DNA of 33,538 nt from Actinomycetota bacterium (GCA_016870275.1 VGBZ01000028.1:1-33538); one strand, 5' to 3'. Numbered from the stretch's first letter, positions 18,034-27,544 are shown. Numbers and translations are program-made. Notes: generated from the sequence alone by a model not told the origin.

Positions 18034-18792
18034 GTGGGCGAATCGACCGAGTCCGGATCGATGGCAATCGGAATCGACATCGGAGGCACGGGGATCAAGG
18101 GTGCGCCGGTGGACACCAGCACCGGGGAGTTGATCACCGAGCGAATCCGGCTGCTCACGCCACAACCGGCAACACCCGCTGCCGTGGCCGACACGGTGGC
18201 AGAACTCCTCGGTCAGATCGCACAGCCGGGACCCGTCGGCCTGACCCTCCCGGCGGTCGTCCAGCAGGGCATCGTCCGCACGGCGGCCAACATCGACGAG
18301 AGCTGGATCGACACCGACGTCAGGCAGTTGTTCGCCGGTGCCACCGGCCGGAGCGTGTCGGTCATCAACGACGCCGACGCCGCAGGAGTCGCCGAGGTCC
18401 GATTCGGTGCCGGCCAGGATGTGGCTGGTGTCGTGATCATGCTCACGTTCGGCACGGGTATCGGGAGTGCCCTGTTCGTCGACGGAGACCTGGTGCCGAA
18501 CACCGAACTCGGCCATCTCCACCTCCACGGCGGTGACGCCGAGGCGTACGCCGCCGCATCGGTGCGTGAGGAGAACAACCTCAGCTGGGAGAAGTGGGCC
18601 CCCCGCGTCGAGCGCTACCTCCATCTCGTCGAGCGACTCCTCTGGCCGGACCTGATCATCGTCGGAGGGGGTGTGTCGAAGCGCGCCGAGAAGTTCCTTC
18701 CGCTCATCGAGACCCGTACTCGGGTGGTCCCTGCGCAGATGCACAACGACGCCGGCATCGCCGGCGCAGCGCTGTTCGCCCCCGAGGCGTGA
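18034..18792 (+). CDS. ppgK: Polyphosphate glucokinase (ROK family)
   Basis: About 252 residues. It phosphorylates glucose to glucose 6-phosphate using inorganic polyphosphate, and in many members also ATP. The phosphate-binding loop is [16 protein letters not shown], with [21 protein letters not shown], the sugar-contacting PNTELGHL and [13 protein letters not shown]. The Cys-rich zinc motif of ROK regulators is absent, as expected for this enzyme. GTG 18034 is chosen because GGAGG sits 4 nt upstream; the ATG at 18061 is a weaker alternative. With the divergent sugar porter it forms an uptake-and-trapping pair feeding zwf and the pentose phosphate cluster. It is cytoplasmic. Confidence 0.93.
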   Translation: MGESTESGSMAIGIDIGGTGIKGAPVDTSTGELITERIRLLTPQPATPAAVADTVAELLGQIAQPGPVGLTLPAVVQQGIVRTAANIDESWIDTDVRQLFAGATGRSVSVINDADAAGVAEVRFGAGQDVAGVVIMLTFGTGIGSALFVDGDLVPNTELGHLHLHGGDAEAYAAASVREENNLSWEKWAPRVERYLHLVERLLWPDLIIVGGGVSKRAEKFLPLIETRTRVVPAQMHNDAGIAGAALFAPEA

Positions 18793-18801
18793 GGGCGGCC
18801 G

Positions 18802-19611
18802 CTACTCCGAGGTGGGACCGGTGAAGCGGGGGGCACGCTTCTCCTGATGTGATGCCAGTCCTTCGGCGGCATCCGGTCCAGCGAATCCGTAGAACTCCAG
18901 ACCCCACGAGGCGTCGAAGATCGACGAGTGATCCCGGAACCAGTTGTTGAGAGCGTGCTTGGTCCAACGAATTGCTGATTGCGAACCACCGGCGAGTTGC
19001 CGAGCGATCTCGAGCGCCCGATCGTGCACCACGTCGTCGTCGACACAGATGGAGACGAGTCCGATCCGCTCAGCCTCTTCGCCCGAGAGCGGTTCACACG
19101 TGAGCAGGTAGTACTTCGCCTTGGCCATCCCGCACAGCAGCGGCCAACACACTGCGGCGTGATCCCCGGCAGCGACACCGAGCCGGGTGTGGCCGTCGAT
19201 GATCTTTGCGGTCCGGGCCGCCACGGAGACGTCGGCGAGCAGGGCTGCCACCAGTCCGGCCCCGACCGCCGGACCGTGGATCGCCGAGACGATCGGCTTG
19301 GAGCAGTCGATCACGTTGAAGACGAGATCGCGAGCCTCTCGCAGCACCCGGGTTCGGCCGACGTAGTCCTCGATCATCTCCTCCAGCAGGTCGAAACTCC
19401 CTCCGGCGGAGAACGCCCGGCCGGCACCCTGCAACAGAACCGCTCGGGTGTCGGGGTCACGATCCACGACGTTCCAGACCTCGGCGAGCTCACGGTGGAC
19501 CGCAGCGTCGACGGCGTTGAGACCGGGACCGTCGAGGGTGATCCGGAGCACGTGGTCAGCGGGTTCGTCGAACGTGAGACTGGGGAATCGGTTGGCATAG
19601 TCCAGTGGCAT
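18802..19611 (-). CDS. Enoyl-CoA hydratase/isomerase (crotonase) family protein
   Basis: About 269 residues with the crotonase fold: SAGGSFDLL and [20 protein letters not shown] form the CoA and oxyanion-hole regions. By eye alignment to rat mitochondrial crotonase, both catalytic Glu positions are replaced: His in IDGHTRLG for Glu144, and Tyr in AKYYLLTC for Glu164. A distinctive [20 protein letters not shown] segment follows instead. Ordinary enoyl-CoA hydration is therefore doubtful. The start is ATG 19611 (MPLDYANRF), with CAGACT at -12 to -7 and no Shine-Dalgarno. It is divergent from the YceI fusion gene. The reaction is unknown. Confidence 0.87.
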   Translation of the reverse strand: MPLDYANRFPSLTFDEPADHVLRITLDGPGLNAVDAAVHRELAEVWNVVDRDPDTRAVLLQGAGRAFSAGGSFDLLEEMIEDYVGRTRVLREARDLVFNVIDCSKPIVSAIHGPAVGAGLVAALLADVSVAARTAKIIDGHTRLGVAAGDHAAVCWPLLCGMAKAKYYLLTCEPLSGEEAERIGLVSICVDDDVVHDRALEIARQLAGGSQSAIRWTKHALNNWFRDHSSIFDASWGLEFYGFAGPDAAEGLASHQEKRAPRFTGPTSE

Positions 19612-19664
19612 CGGGCGAGTCTGACACCAGCCGCTCGCAGTCGTGACGATCACCAGTCGAGATG

Positions 19665-19670
19665 TAGGAT
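19665..19670 (+). promoter_or_regulatory. Possible -10 element of the YceI fusion gene
   Basis: TAGGAT, with a weak GTGACG about 17 nt upstream. It would give a leader of about 17-20 nt before the GTG at 19695, containing a G-rich stretch that could act as ribosome site. Confidence 0.3.
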
Positions 19671-19694
19671 CGCCTCGTTGTTCAACGCCCGGGG

Positions 19695-21869
19695 GTGACC
19701 GACAGCGTGCAGGTCCACAGCGATTCCGAAGCGATCGACAGCTCCGAACCGGATCCGACGCTCCCGAATGACGCCCCCTCTCGAAATGGCGTCCTCGGAG
19801 CGCTGCGGCGACATCCGTGGCGGAGCAGCGCCGCAGTGTTCCTCGTGCTCGCTGGTGCCGTGGCGTTCGCCAACCGCGATCTCATCGGCCTGATCCTCGA
19901 GCCGGAGCCCACGATCGACATCTCGCTCCCACTGGTGGCACCGCTCGAGGCCTCGCCCGGCGAGACCGTCTACCGGATCGATGCGTCCCAGTCGTCGGTG
20001 ACCGTCGAGGTCGACGAGATCCTCGCCGGCGTCGAGACCACCGCTGTGTTGACCACGAGTGGGATCGCCGGGAGCTTCGGGCTCGGTTCCGACCTGGGCT
20101 CAGCACGAACCGGCGACCTCGTCGTCAACGTCGAGCAACTGAAGAGCGACAATTCTCTTCGCGACAAGGCTCTCTACCACGACTACCTCGACTCCCACGA
20201 CTTCCCCGAGGTCCGCCTCACCGAAACGACCCTCGAACTCCCGAACGGCCCGATTCCCGACGACGACACCGAGGTGCCCGTCGTGCTCCGCGGCACCCTG
20301 ACCGTCAAGGACGTTCCCGCGCCGGTCGAGTTCACCGGCACTGCGAGGCTCGACGGCAACACCCTCAGGGCCACCTCCACCGGGACCGTGCTGCTGTCGA
20401 CCTACGGCGTCGGACCGATCTCCAAGGCCGGTCTGGTCCGAACTGGCGACGAGGCCCGGCTCACCCTTCGGATCACCGCCATCGACGGAAGCGACTACGC
20501 ACCGCCGGCGGCCCGGGAGGTCGTGGTCGCCACTCCTGCCGCCACGACCGGGCCGTCGTTCTCGGCCCAGGTGGCGCCGATCCTTGCCACCCACTGCGCC
20601 TCGTGTCACCAGGAAGGCCAGATCGGGGCTGCACACTGGCTCCTCGAGACCGCCGGCGACGCTCGGGCCGACGCCGACGGGTTGGCAACCGTGACCGGGA
20701 GTCGGTACATGCCACCGTGGCACGCCTCCGACGTCGGCGTTCCCCTCAAGCACGTTCGCCGTCTATCCGAGGATCAGATCGCCACGATCCGATCGTGGGC
20801 CGAGGCCGGGGCACCACTCGACGTACCAGCAGAGACACCGGTCGAACCCGCCCCTGCGGAGTACGACGTCGAGACCCCGAGAGCTGATCTGACCATCCCG
20901 ATCCCAGCGCCGTACGCCGGCGAGTCCGGCCTGCTCGACGACTACCGGTGCTTCATCCTCGATCCGAAGCTGACCGAGACCCGCTACATCACCGGCTACA
21001 CCTTCGAACCGGACCGACTCGATGTCGTCCACCACGCCCTCGTGTATCGGGCACCGGCAGCGCAACGGGCCCGGGCCGACGCCGCCGAGGCGAAGGACTC
21101 GGGGTCGGGCTGGGGCTGTGCAGTCGGAATGGGTCCCGGCGGTGGCGGCGATCTGGTCGCCGGCTGGGTGCCGGGCCAGCGCCCGCAGGACTTCGGGGAC
21201 GGTGCCGGCTTCAAGTTCGCACCCGGTGACTTCCTCGTGGCACAGATCCACTACCACTACGGAGACAGCCGTCCGGCCGACCAGTCCGAGATGACCTTCG
21301 AGCTGGCGCCTGCGGGGACGGAGGTGCTCGAGCTCACGACCGACGAACTGATCGGGCCGGTGGAGATCCCGTGCCCGCCCGGGAGCACCGAACCACTCTG
21401 CATCCGTGACGCAGCCCTCAACGACGTCCGAGAGCGCTTCGGAGTCGGTGGGGCGATTCTCGCCAATGGCCTCCACCGAGCGTGCCGGACCACTCCCGAG
21501 CAGGTCGCTGCGCAGTCGGACGGCACGATCGGCCGGACGACGTGCGACTTCCGCGCCGGGCGCACCGGCGACATCGTCGACGTGCTCGGACACATGCACG
21601 AGTACGGGGCGACGTACCGCATGACGCTCCACCCCGGGACCGAACGGGAGACGGTGCTGTTGGATATCCCGGTGTGGGACTTCGACTGGCAACTCAACTA
21701 CCAGCCCGTCGACCCGATCCCCGTCGTCCAGGGCGACACGATCAGGGTGGAGTGCACCTGGGACCGCGGCACGCGACCCGACCAGCCGCTTCGCTACCTC
21801 GTCTTCGCCGAGGGGACCGACGACGAGATGTGCTTCTCGACCATGACGGTCGTACCGCGTCGCGAGTGA
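19695..21869 (+). CDS. Membrane-anchored YceI - cytochrome c - copper monooxygenase-like fusion
   Basis: A 724-residue multidomain protein. A cytoplasmic tail and one transmembrane helix (about 44-60) place the rest outside the membrane. Residues about 92-265 form a YceI lipocalin-like domain ([16 protein letters not shown], then SHDFPEVRL and GTLTVKDV), which binds isoprenoids in known members. A single c-type heme motif CASCH is at 301-305, with M339 in MPPWH as likely axial ligand. The C-terminal half resembles ascorbate-dependent copper type II monooxygenases (peptidylglycine hydroxylase, dopamine hydroxylase). Its copper ligands appear complete: H446-H447, H519/H521 in QIHYHY, H633/H635 in GHMHEYG and M712 in DEMC. 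The substrate is unknown. It overlaps the glutaredoxin gene by GTGA. Confidence 0.85.
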   Translation: MTDSVQVHSDSEAIDSSEPDPTLPNDAPSRNGVLGALRRHPWRSSAAVFLVLAGAVAFANRDLIGLILEPEPTIDISLPLVAPLEASPGETVYRIDASQSSVTVEVDEILAGVETTAVLTTSGIAGSFGLGSDLGSARTGDLVVNVEQLKSDNSLRDKALYHDYLDSHDFPEVRLTETTLELPNGPIPDDDTEVPVVLRGTLTVKDVPAPVEFTGTARLDGNTLRATSTGTVLLSTYGVGPISKAGLVRTGDEARLTLRITAIDGSDYAPPAAREVVVATPAATTGPSFSAQVAPILATHCASCHQEGQIGAAHWLLETAGDARADADGLATVTGSRYMPPWHASDVGVPLKHVRRLSEDQIATIRSWAEAGAPLDVPAETPVEPAPAEYDVETPRADLTIPIPAPYAGESGLLDDYRCFILDPKLTETRYITGYTFEPDRLDVVHHALVYRAPAAQRARADAAEAKDSGSGWGCAVGMGPGGGGDLVAGWVPGQRPQDFGDGAGFKFAPGDFLVAQIHYHYGDSRPADQSEMTFELAPAGTEVLELTTDELIGPVEIPCPPGSTEPLCIRDAALNDVRERFGVGGAILANGLHRACRTTPEQVAAQSDGTIGRTTCDFRAGRTGDIVDVLGHMHEYGATYRMTLHPGTERETVLLDIPVWDFDWQLNYQPVDPIPVVQGDTIRVECTWDRGTRPDQPLRYLVFAEGTDDEMCFSTMTVVPRRE

Positions 21870-22189
21870 GCACCGGTCCCGACGTGAACGACAGCGACCC
21901 CGGGTTGGGTCCAGCGACTTCCGGTGCCAGCCCCGATGCGATCGACGTGTACTGGCGTCGGGGGTGCGGTTTCTGTGCGGTTCTGATCCGTCGGCTCGAG
22001 CGAACCGGACTCCCGGTTCGGATGCACGACATCTGGGCGGACCCGGACGCTTCGGCCACGGTTCGGGCCGCGGCCGGGGGCAACGAGACTGTCCCAACAG
22101 TCGGACTCGACGGCGAGTTCCTGGTCAACCCGAGCCTCGATGCCGTGATCGACCTCGTCGCCCGGCGCGCCCCGCATCTGATCGACTGA
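21866..22189 (+). CDS. Glutaredoxin-like protein
   Basis: About 107 residues with the glutaredoxin fold: a first strand IDVYWRRGC, the dithiol active site CGFC (C34, C37), then TVPTVGLDGEFLVNPS containing the cis-Pro and the following conserved residues. It resembles the actinobacterial mycoredoxin/NrdH-like group, for which the electron donor is mycothiol or thioredoxin reductase; I cannot tell which. The GTG overlaps the stop of the YceI/copper fusion, so it is probably co-translated. It has no signal peptide, so the partner protein's exported domains would not be its direct substrate unless it acts before export. Confidence 0.86.
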   Translation: MSTGPDVNDSDPGLGPATSGASPDAIDVYWRRGCGFCAVLIRRLERTGLPVRMHDIWADPDASATVRAAAGGNETVPTVGLDGEFLVNPSLDAVIDLVARRAPHLID

Positions 22190-22228
22190 CCAAAGACCGC
22201 CCAGCGCCGAGGCCGGGTGCTCCCAGTC

Positions 22229-23338
22229 TCAGCAGACGTGTTCGCTCCAGGCCCTTCCGTCCCACCATCGCCAGGTGGCCTGACCCCACGGATCGGCGTG
22301 CCACCCGGCCGTGCTCGCAACAGGCATCGTCTCGGTCCGGTCGAACACCACGGGCAGGGTCGCAGTGACCTCGGAAGGCGCCGGCCCGGGCGGGAGCAGC
22401 GGCGGAGTTGCCGGTGCGGGAGCGGCCCAGCCCCCGAGTGGAGGAACCGCCGCCGACGACGGGGGAACCGGCGTCCACGTCGCAGTGGGCGGCGCCGCCA
22501 CCGTCCCTGCGGCTGGGGCGGAGCGACCTCGGGCCCGCACGACGACCACTGCGACGATCGCCGCGACCACGACCAGCACCAGGAGGCCGATACCCCAGAG
22601 CGGAGCACCACCGATCGATGCCCCGAGCAGGCCTGCGGGGGCCGTGGAGGACTCGACGAATGCCATACCCGACGCATCGGCTGTGACGGTCCACGAGGCG
22701 ATGCGGCCGTCGATCTGCGCTCCCGGGTCCGCAGCGGTGATCGGACCCGGCATGGTGATCCGGAGGACGATCTCGGGCTCACCGACCAGCGCTCCGAGGG
22801 CGTCGCTGAGCGCAGAACCGATGTCGCTCGAAGTGAACTCGTCAGCGGCAGGCGCCAGCGTGTCAGCGGCACCGACGATCGAGGCGTAATCGATCTCGGC
22901 CCGCCATACCTCGCCGTTCCGTGTCACCACCGGGATCCCGACATCGCCGAGCGCCCGGAGCTCCTCGAGCTGTTCGAGGTCGTCGAACCTCACCCGGACA
23001 TCGATCCCGGCGCCGTCGTCGACCGACTCGACCTCCACCCGGTCACGCCACTCAGCGGGAAGTCGATCGAGTTGTTCCTCGACGATTCCGACGTCGCCGC
23101 GCACGACATCACCCAGGCCGACCTGTTCGAGCGTGCGGATCAGTTCCTCCTGGAAGCGGATCTGCAGCTCGATGCGCCCGCCCCCGTTCGCGGAGATCTC
23201 GTAGCCGTACTCTGCCCGTAGGCATCCGGGCGCCACGATCAACGCTGCGAGCAGCGCCGTCACGGCGACACGTCGGCGAGCGGCGATCACAGTCGGAGAA
23301 CTCCCGCTCGAACCGCCCGCTCCCGAGTTACTCGACAC
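22229..23338 (-). CDS. LppM-like lipoprotein with C-terminal DUF2510 motif
   Basis: A 369-residue protein. The N-terminal signal (VAVTALLAALIVAPGC) ends in a lipobox-like APGC. The next ~200 residues (YEISANGGGRIELQIRF to SWTVTADASGM) resemble DUF3153/LppM-type actinobacterial lipoproteins. A transmembrane helix follows (LWGIGLLVLVVVAAIVAVVVV, about residues 240-262), then a Pro/Ala-rich linker. At the very end is a DUF2510-type motif, GWHADPWGQATWRWWDGRAW. The DUF2510 tail should be cytoplasmic, giving a lipid-anchored and membrane-spanning topology. The start is GTG 23338, with TACCCT 8 nt upstream. The role is unknown, perhaps in the cell envelope. It lies 57 bp downstream of rpiA on the same strand. 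Confidence 0.75.
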   Translation of the reverse strand: MSSNSGAGGSSGSSPTVIAARRRVAVTALLAALIVAPGCLRAEYGYEISANGGGRIELQIRFQEELIRTLEQVGLGDVVRGDVGIVEEQLDRLPAEWRDRVEVESVDDGAGIDVRVRFDDLEQLEELRALGDVGIPVVTRNGEVWRAEIDYASIVGAADTLAPAADEFTSSDIGSALSDALGALVGEPEIVLRITMPGPITAADPGAQIDGRIASWTVTADASGMAFVESSTAPAGLLGASIGGAPLWGIGLLVLVVVAAIVAVVVVRARGRSAPAAGTVAAPPTATWTPVPPSSAAVPPLGGWAAPAPATPPLLPPGPAPSEVTATLPVVFDRTETMPVASTAGWHADPWGQATWRWWDGRAWSEHVC

Positions 23339-23346
23339 GCGGGGTG

Positions 23347-23352
23347 AGGGTA
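23347..23352 (-). promoter_or_regulatory. -10 element of the LppM-like gene
   Basis: TACCCT on the minus strand ends 8 nt before the GTG at 23338, the same hexamer and spacing as before the lipoprotein gene at 15390. Confidence 0.42.
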
Positions 23353-23395
23353 GCCGTCGGCCGGTACGAAGTGACGTCGCGATACGCCGAGGTGC

Positions 23396-24058
23396 TCAGC
23401 CGGTGGCGTCGAGCCAGCGCACATCCGCGCCGTTCGCCACGACCACCGCACTGACCAACTCGGGCCCGAAGAGTCCGTGCTCAACCACTCCGGGCGTGGC
23501 CGAGATCGCCGAGGCGAGGTCTCCGGGACGGTCCACCGAGCCCAGGAAGTCCACGATCACTCCACCATCGGGACTCACGGGAACGTCTCGACGCACGACT
23601 GGTCCATCGAGGTGCGCCGCAAGGCGGCGCAGGGTGGATTCGAGTCCGTAGTCGAGGAGCTCGATCGGAATCGGTGCAGTGATGGCATCGACGATCTTGG
23701 AGCCATCGACGATCACGACGAAACGATCAGCACTCGCTGCGACGATCTTCTCCCGTGTGTGCGCAGCTCCACCGCCCTTGACCAACCAGAAGTCGGGAGC
23801 CACCTGATCGGCGCCGTCGATGGCGATGTCGAAGCGGTCGACCCGGTCGAAGGACTCGGTGCGGATCCCGAGGCGACGCGCCGATTCCTCTGTGGCGGTG
23901 GAGGTCGACACACAGCGGATGTCGAGTGAACGAGCGGCGAGCGCATCGAGTAGGTGGGCCACGGTCGAACCGGTTCCGAGCCCGACCGTCATTCCACCGA
24001 CGACCACCTCTGCGGCCGCTTGCGCTGCGAGGCGCTTCTCGTCGTCCTGCATGCTCAT
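23396..24058 (-). CDS. rpiA: Ribose-5-phosphate isomerase A
   Basis: A 220-residue enzyme interconverting ribose 5-phosphate and ribulose 5-phosphate in the non-oxidative pentose phosphate branch. Motifs are GMTVGLGTGSTVAHLL (phosphate loop), STSTATEESARRLGI, DIAIDGADQV (catalytic Asp region) and LVKGGGAAHTREKIVA (catalytic Lys). The length is normal for RpiA. The ATG at 24058 overlaps the pgl stop by ATGA; a second ATG two codons on is an alternative. It is the last pathway gene of the minus-strand cluster. Confidence 0.95.
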   Translation of the reverse strand: MSMQDDEKRLAAQAAAEVVVGGMTVGLGTGSTVAHLLDALAARSLDIRCVSTSTATEESARRLGIRTESFDRVDRFDIAIDGADQVAPDFWLVKGGGAAHTREKIVAASADRFVVIVDGSKIVDAITAPIPIELLDYGLESTLRRLAAHLDGPVVRRDVPVSPDGGVIVDFLGSVDRPGDLASAISATPGVVEHGLFGPELVSAVVVANGADVRWLDATG

Positions 24059-24726
24059 ATACTACCCGCCGCAGCTGCGCTGTCCGCAAGGATGAGCGAT
24101 GCATCGGCGTGCACCCGGCCCGCCGGAATGGATCGGTCACCGGCGAGGAGCGCCTCGAGTGGTTCCCGCTTCTCGGCTCCCTCCACCAGCCAGAGGAGCT
24201 GACGGGCCCGGGTCAGCGCCGGGAAGGTGAGGGTCATGCGGCGACGGCCCTGGTAGAGGCCGCCGGTCGGAGCCACGAGTCGGTCGGTCACGTCGAGTAC
24301 CGGATCACCGGGCACCAGCGACGCCGTGTGGCCATCGGGGCCCAGGCCCAGGTGGACCAGATCGAACAGGGTCGGAAGCGACGCCCCGTAGCGGCTCGCA
24401 GCAGCGTCGAGGTCGTCGGCCTCCACGGGCATCGGCCGGACATCGACAGGAACGTCACCGAGCGCAGCAAGCAGGTTAGCGAGGTTGCGGTCGGGATCGT
24501 CGATGGGGGCGCAGCGTTCATCGACCTGGAAGATCACGGTCCGCTCCCACGGAAGGTCGAGTTCGACGAGGTGGTCGAACATCACCCACGGCGTGCGACC
24601 GCCGCTCACCGCCAGAACGAAACTTCCGCCGGAGTCGGTCGCCGCCCTGGCACGCTCTGCCACGAACTCTGCAGCCGCCCGGGCGAGGTCCTCCCTGCCC
24701 TCGAACACCTCGAGGTGGTGTTGCAA
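24055..24726 (-). CDS. pgl: 6-Phosphogluconolactonase
   Basis: About 223 residues of the SOL/DevB-type lactonase, which hydrolyses 6-phosphogluconolactone made by Zwf. Conserved segments are VLAVSGGRTPWVMFDHL, the QVDERCAPIDDPDRNLANL region, HLGLGPDGHTASLVPG and RMTLTFPALTRARQLLWLV. The likely start is an unusual TTG at 24726, five bases after the gnd stop; a GTG at 24708 is possible but would trim the conserved N-terminus. No good Shine-Dalgarno is visible, consistent with coupling to gnd. The stop overlaps the rpiA start. Confidence 0.93.
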   Translation of the reverse strand: MQHHLEVFEGREDLARAAAEFVAERARAATDSGGSFVLAVSGGRTPWVMFDHLVELDLPWERTVIFQVDERCAPIDDPDRNLANLLAALGDVPVDVRPMPVEADDLDAAASRYGASLPTLFDLVHLGLGPDGHTASLVPGDPVLDVTDRLVAPTGGLYQGRRRMTLTFPALTRARQLLWLVEGAEKREPLEALLAGDRSIPAGRVHADASLILADSAAAAGSI

Positions 24727-24731
24727 CGCGC

Positions 24732-25763
24732 TCAGGCCTTCCGCTCGTCGTGCCCACCGAATTCGCTACGCATGGCCGACAGCACTCGGTTGCGGAACAC
24801 ACCGAGGTCACGAGACTCGAACCGCTCGTTGAGAGCGGTGCTGATCACCGACGCCGGCACACCCTCGTCGATCGCAGCGAGCACCGTCCAACGACCCTCA
24901 CCCGAGTCCGAGACCCGGCCCTCGAAGTCGCCGAGATCGGAGGACCTGGCCAGAGCCGATGCGGTTAGGTCGACGAGCCAGGAGCCGATCACCGACCCCC
25001 GACGCCAGACCTCGGCGACCTCGGCCACGTCGATGTCGAACTGGTAGTACTGAGGATCTCGCAGCGGGGTGGTCTCTGCGTCGACGGCGTGATCCCGTCG
25101 TCCGACGTCGGCATTGGCGATGATGTCGAGACCCTCGGCGATTGCCGCCATCATCCCGTATTCGATTCCGTTGTGGACCATCTTCACGAAGTGGCCGGCT
25201 CCACTCGGACCGCAGTGGAGCCAACCGTCCTGTGCGGTCCCCTCCGGACGGTTGCGGCCCGGCGTCGGCTCGGCACTGCCCTCGCCGGGGGCGATCGTGC
25301 TCCAGATGGGAGCGAGGCGTTCGACCGGTCCGTCCTCGCCGCCGATCATCAGGCAGTAACCACGATCGAGGCCCCACACCCCACCGCTCGTCCCGCAGTC
25401 GACGTAGTGGATCCCCGTCGGACGCAGCGCCTCGGCCCGGTCCACATCGTCCCGGTAGTAGGAGTTCCCACCGTCGATCACCACATCGTCGGGCTGGAGC
25501 AGTCCGGTCAGTTGGTCGAGGGTCGACTGCACGTAGCCGGCAGGCACCATGATCCAGACAGCCCGGGGCGGGGTCAGCGCAGCGACGAACTCCTCGAGGC
25601 TCGCCGCTCCGGTGGCTCCCTCATCGACCAGCGCAGCCACCGCATCCGGCGAGACGTCGTAGACCACGCAGGAGTGTCCGTCGTGTTGGAGTCGCCGGAC
25701 GAGGTTGGCGCCCATCCGGCCGAGTCCGATCATTCCGAGTTGCATGGGGTGCTCAGTTGTCAT
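24732..25763 (-). CDS. gnd: 6-Phosphogluconate dehydrogenase, short (YqeC/GndA-like) form
   Basis: A 343-residue decarboxylating dehydrogenase giving ribulose 5-phosphate and CO2. The Rossmann motif is LGMIGLGRMGANLVRRL; the substrate segments are IDGGNSYYRDD, CGTSGGVWGLDRGYCLMIGG and HFVKMVHNGIEYGMMAAIAEG (catalytic Lys). It is much shorter than the ~470-residue NADP enzyme of E. coli and belongs to the short bacterial class, several members of which prefer NAD+; cofactor choice here is an inference. The ATG at 25763 has AAGGA 5 nt upstream. An ATG six codons on (MQLGMIG) is the alternative. Confidence 0.95.
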   Translation of the reverse strand: MTTEHPMQLGMIGLGRMGANLVRRLQHDGHSCVVYDVSPDAVAALVDEGATGAASLEEFVAALTPPRAVWIMVPAGYVQSTLDQLTGLLQPDDVVIDGGNSYYRDDVDRAEALRPTGIHYVDCGTSGGVWGLDRGYCLMIGGEDGPVERLAPIWSTIAPGEGSAEPTPGRNRPEGTAQDGWLHCGPSGAGHFVKMVHNGIEYGMMAAIAEGLDIIANADVGRRDHAVDAETTPLRDPQYYQFDIDVAEVAEVWRRGSVIGSWLVDLTASALARSSDLGDFEGRVSDSGEGRWTVLAAIDEGVPASVISTALNERFESRDLGVFRNRVLSAMRSEFGGHDERKA

Positions 25764-25805
25764 GTTGGTCCTTCGGTCGAGCTGGTCGGGTTGGGCGGAA
25801 TACGG

Positions 25806-25830
25806 CGACGTCCACCAGTCGGTGGCGTCG
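25806..25830 (-). terminator. Hairpin directly after pgi
   Basis: Arms 25806-25816 and 25821-25830 pair over 10 bp, mostly G-C, with one bulged base and a 4-nt loop. The hairpin begins two bases beyond the pgi stop codon in transcript orientation. There is no U-tract, so it could be a partial terminator, an RNA-stability element, or a structure that tunes gnd relative to pgi. Confidence 0.45.
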
Positions 25831-25832
25831 GA

Positions 25833-27479
25833 TCAGGACAGCGCACGGTAACGGCGGATCAGGTCGTTCGTCGACGGATCGTGGTCCAGGTCGGGGTCGG
25901 TGTCGCTCAGCAGCTGCGGAGCGATCCGGGCGGCGAGAACCTTGCCGAGCTCCACGCCCCACTGGTCGAAGGAGTCGATGCCCCACACCACACCCTGGGT
26001 GAACACCGAGTGCTCGTAGAGCGCCACCAGCGTGCCGAGCCGGAACGGAGAGATCTCGTCAGTGAGGATCGTCGTGCTCGGGCGATTCCCCTCCATCACC
26101 TTCGCGGCCACGACTGCCGCCGCAGTGCCGTCAGCTGCAACCTCCTCGGCGCTGCGACCGAATGCCAGAGCCTGCGCCTGAGCGAAGACGTTCGCCGACA
26201 ACAGGTCGTGATGGTCGCCGAGTGGGTTGGGCGTCCGGGCGAAGCAGATGAAGTCGACCGGAACGATCGACGTGCCCTGGTGGATCAATTGGTAGAAGCT
26301 GTGCTGTCCGTTGGTTCCGGGCTCCCCCCAGTAGATGGCACCCGTGTCGACCTCGACATGATCCCCCGAGAGCGTGACGTGCTTGCCGTTGGACTCCATC
26401 GTCAGTTGCTGCAAGTACGCCGGAAAGCGTTCGAGGTACTGCTCGTAGGGCAGGACCGCAATGGTCTGGCAGCCCCAGAAGTTCCGGTACCACAGGGCGA
26501 GGAGCCCCATGAGGGCCGGCAGGTTCTCTCGGATGGGAGTGGTCCGGAAGTGCTCGTCGATTGCGTGGAACCCGGCGAGCAGATCGGCGAACGCCTCCGG
26601 GCCGATCGCCACCATGGTCGACAGGCCGATCGCCGAGTCCATCGAGTAGCGACCACCGACCCAGTCCCAGAACCCGAACATGTTCGCAGTGTCGATACCG
26701 AAGTCGGCCACTCCCGTTGCGTTGGTCGACACCGCCACGAAGTGGCGCTCGACAGCCTCCTCGGACCCGAGCCCCTCGACGATCCAGTCGCGGGCCGAGC
26801 GGGCATTGGTCATGGTCTCGAGCGTGGTGAAGGTCTTGGAGCAGACGATGAACAGCGTCTCTGCGGGATCGATGTCACGCGTCGCTTCGACGAAGTCGGT
26901 TCCGTCGACGTTGGAGACGAAACGGAAGTTGAGGTTCCGATCGCTGACGTGACGCAGAGCGCGGTACGCCATCACCGGGCCCAGGTCGGAACCACCGATC
27001 CCGATGTTGACGATGTTGCGTATGGGCTGCCCCGTGGCCCCGAGCCACGCCCCTGAGCGGACCGACTCGGCGAAGACGCCCATGCGGTCGAGGACGGAGT
27101 GGACCTCGGCGACCACATCGACTCCATCCACGACAAGTCGTGCGTCCCGAGGCATCCGCAGCGCCACGTGGAGCACGGATCGGTCCTCGGTCACGTTGAT
27201 GTGCTCACCGGAGAACATCGCCTCGATCCGATCGCTCAGTCCGCTCGCCGCGGCGAGTGCCACGAGCAGGTCGAGGGTCTCCGGCGTGGCGAGGTGCTTG
27301 GAGAGGTCGGCGTGGAGCCCCTCGGCATCAACCGACATGCTCGCCAGCCGACCGGCGTCAGCGGCAAACGCCTCGGCGATGTCGAACCCGGTGAGGGCGG
27401 CCCGGTGCTCCACCAGCGCCTGCCACTCGGGCAGGTTCATCGGTGGGATCGGGCTCGGCGGGTCGGCACGGTCAGTCAC
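25833..27479 (-). CDS. pgi: Glucose-6-phosphate isomerase
   Basis: A 548-residue cytoplasmic enzyme interconverting glucose 6-phosphate and fructose 6-phosphate. Family signatures are visible: [83 protein letters not shown], and the late [17 protein letters not shown] with the catalytic Lys. The length equals the E. coli-type enzyme. Start GTG 27479 is supported by a GGAG-containing stretch just upstream. A 23-bp tandem repeat with overlapping mini-ORFs fills the 70-bp gap from tal. With Pgi, fructose 6-phosphate can be cycled back to Zwf. Confidence 0.96.
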   Translation of the reverse strand: MTDRADPPSPIPPMNLPEWQALVEHRAALTGFDIAEAFAADAGRLASMSVDAEGLHADLSKHLATPETLDLLVALAAASGLSDRIEAMFSGEHINVTEDRSVLHVALRMPRDARLVVDGVDVVAEVHSVLDRMGVFAESVRSGAWLGATGQPIRNIVNIGIGGSDLGPVMAYRALRHVSDRNLNFRFVSNVDGTDFVEATRDIDPAETLFIVCSKTFTTLETMTNARSARDWIVEGLGSEEAVERHFVAVSTNATGVADFGIDTANMFGFWDWVGGRYSMDSAIGLSTMVAIGPEAFADLLAGFHAIDEHFRTTPIRENLPALMGLLALWYRNFWGCQTIAVLPYEQYLERFPAYLQQLTMESNGKHVTLSGDHVEVDTGAIYWGEPGTNGQHSFYQLIHQGTSIVPVDFICFARTPNPLGDHHDLLSANVFAQAQALAFGRSAEEVAADGTAAAVVAAKVMEGNRPSTTILTDEISPFRLGTLVALYEHSVFTQGVVWGIDSFDQWGVELGKVLAARIAPQLLSDTDPDLDHDPSTNDLIRRYRALS

Positions 27480-27544
27480 GCTCCTGCTCCTTGCTCATCT
27501 GGGCTGTCGTCCAGGGCTCATCTGGGCTGTCGTAAAGGGCTCAT
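27472..27544 (-). promoter_or_regulatory. Chain of three overlapping 8-codon mini-ORFs upstream of pgi
   Basis: On the minus strand three ATG-started frames follow one another: 27544-27518 (MSPLRQPR), 27521-27495 (MSPGRQPR) and 27498-27472 (MSKEQERD). Each pair overlaps by ATGA, and the last overlaps the GTG of pgi out of frame. They could mediate termination-reinitiation from tal to pgi, or be a by-product of the 23-bp repeat. Translation is unproven. Confidence 0.3.

Noticed and set aside
25089-27056. Plus-strand open frame of 655 codons opposite pgi and gnd
   Set aside because: It is His/Arg/Val-rich shadow sequence with no motif, fully antisense to two housekeeping genes.
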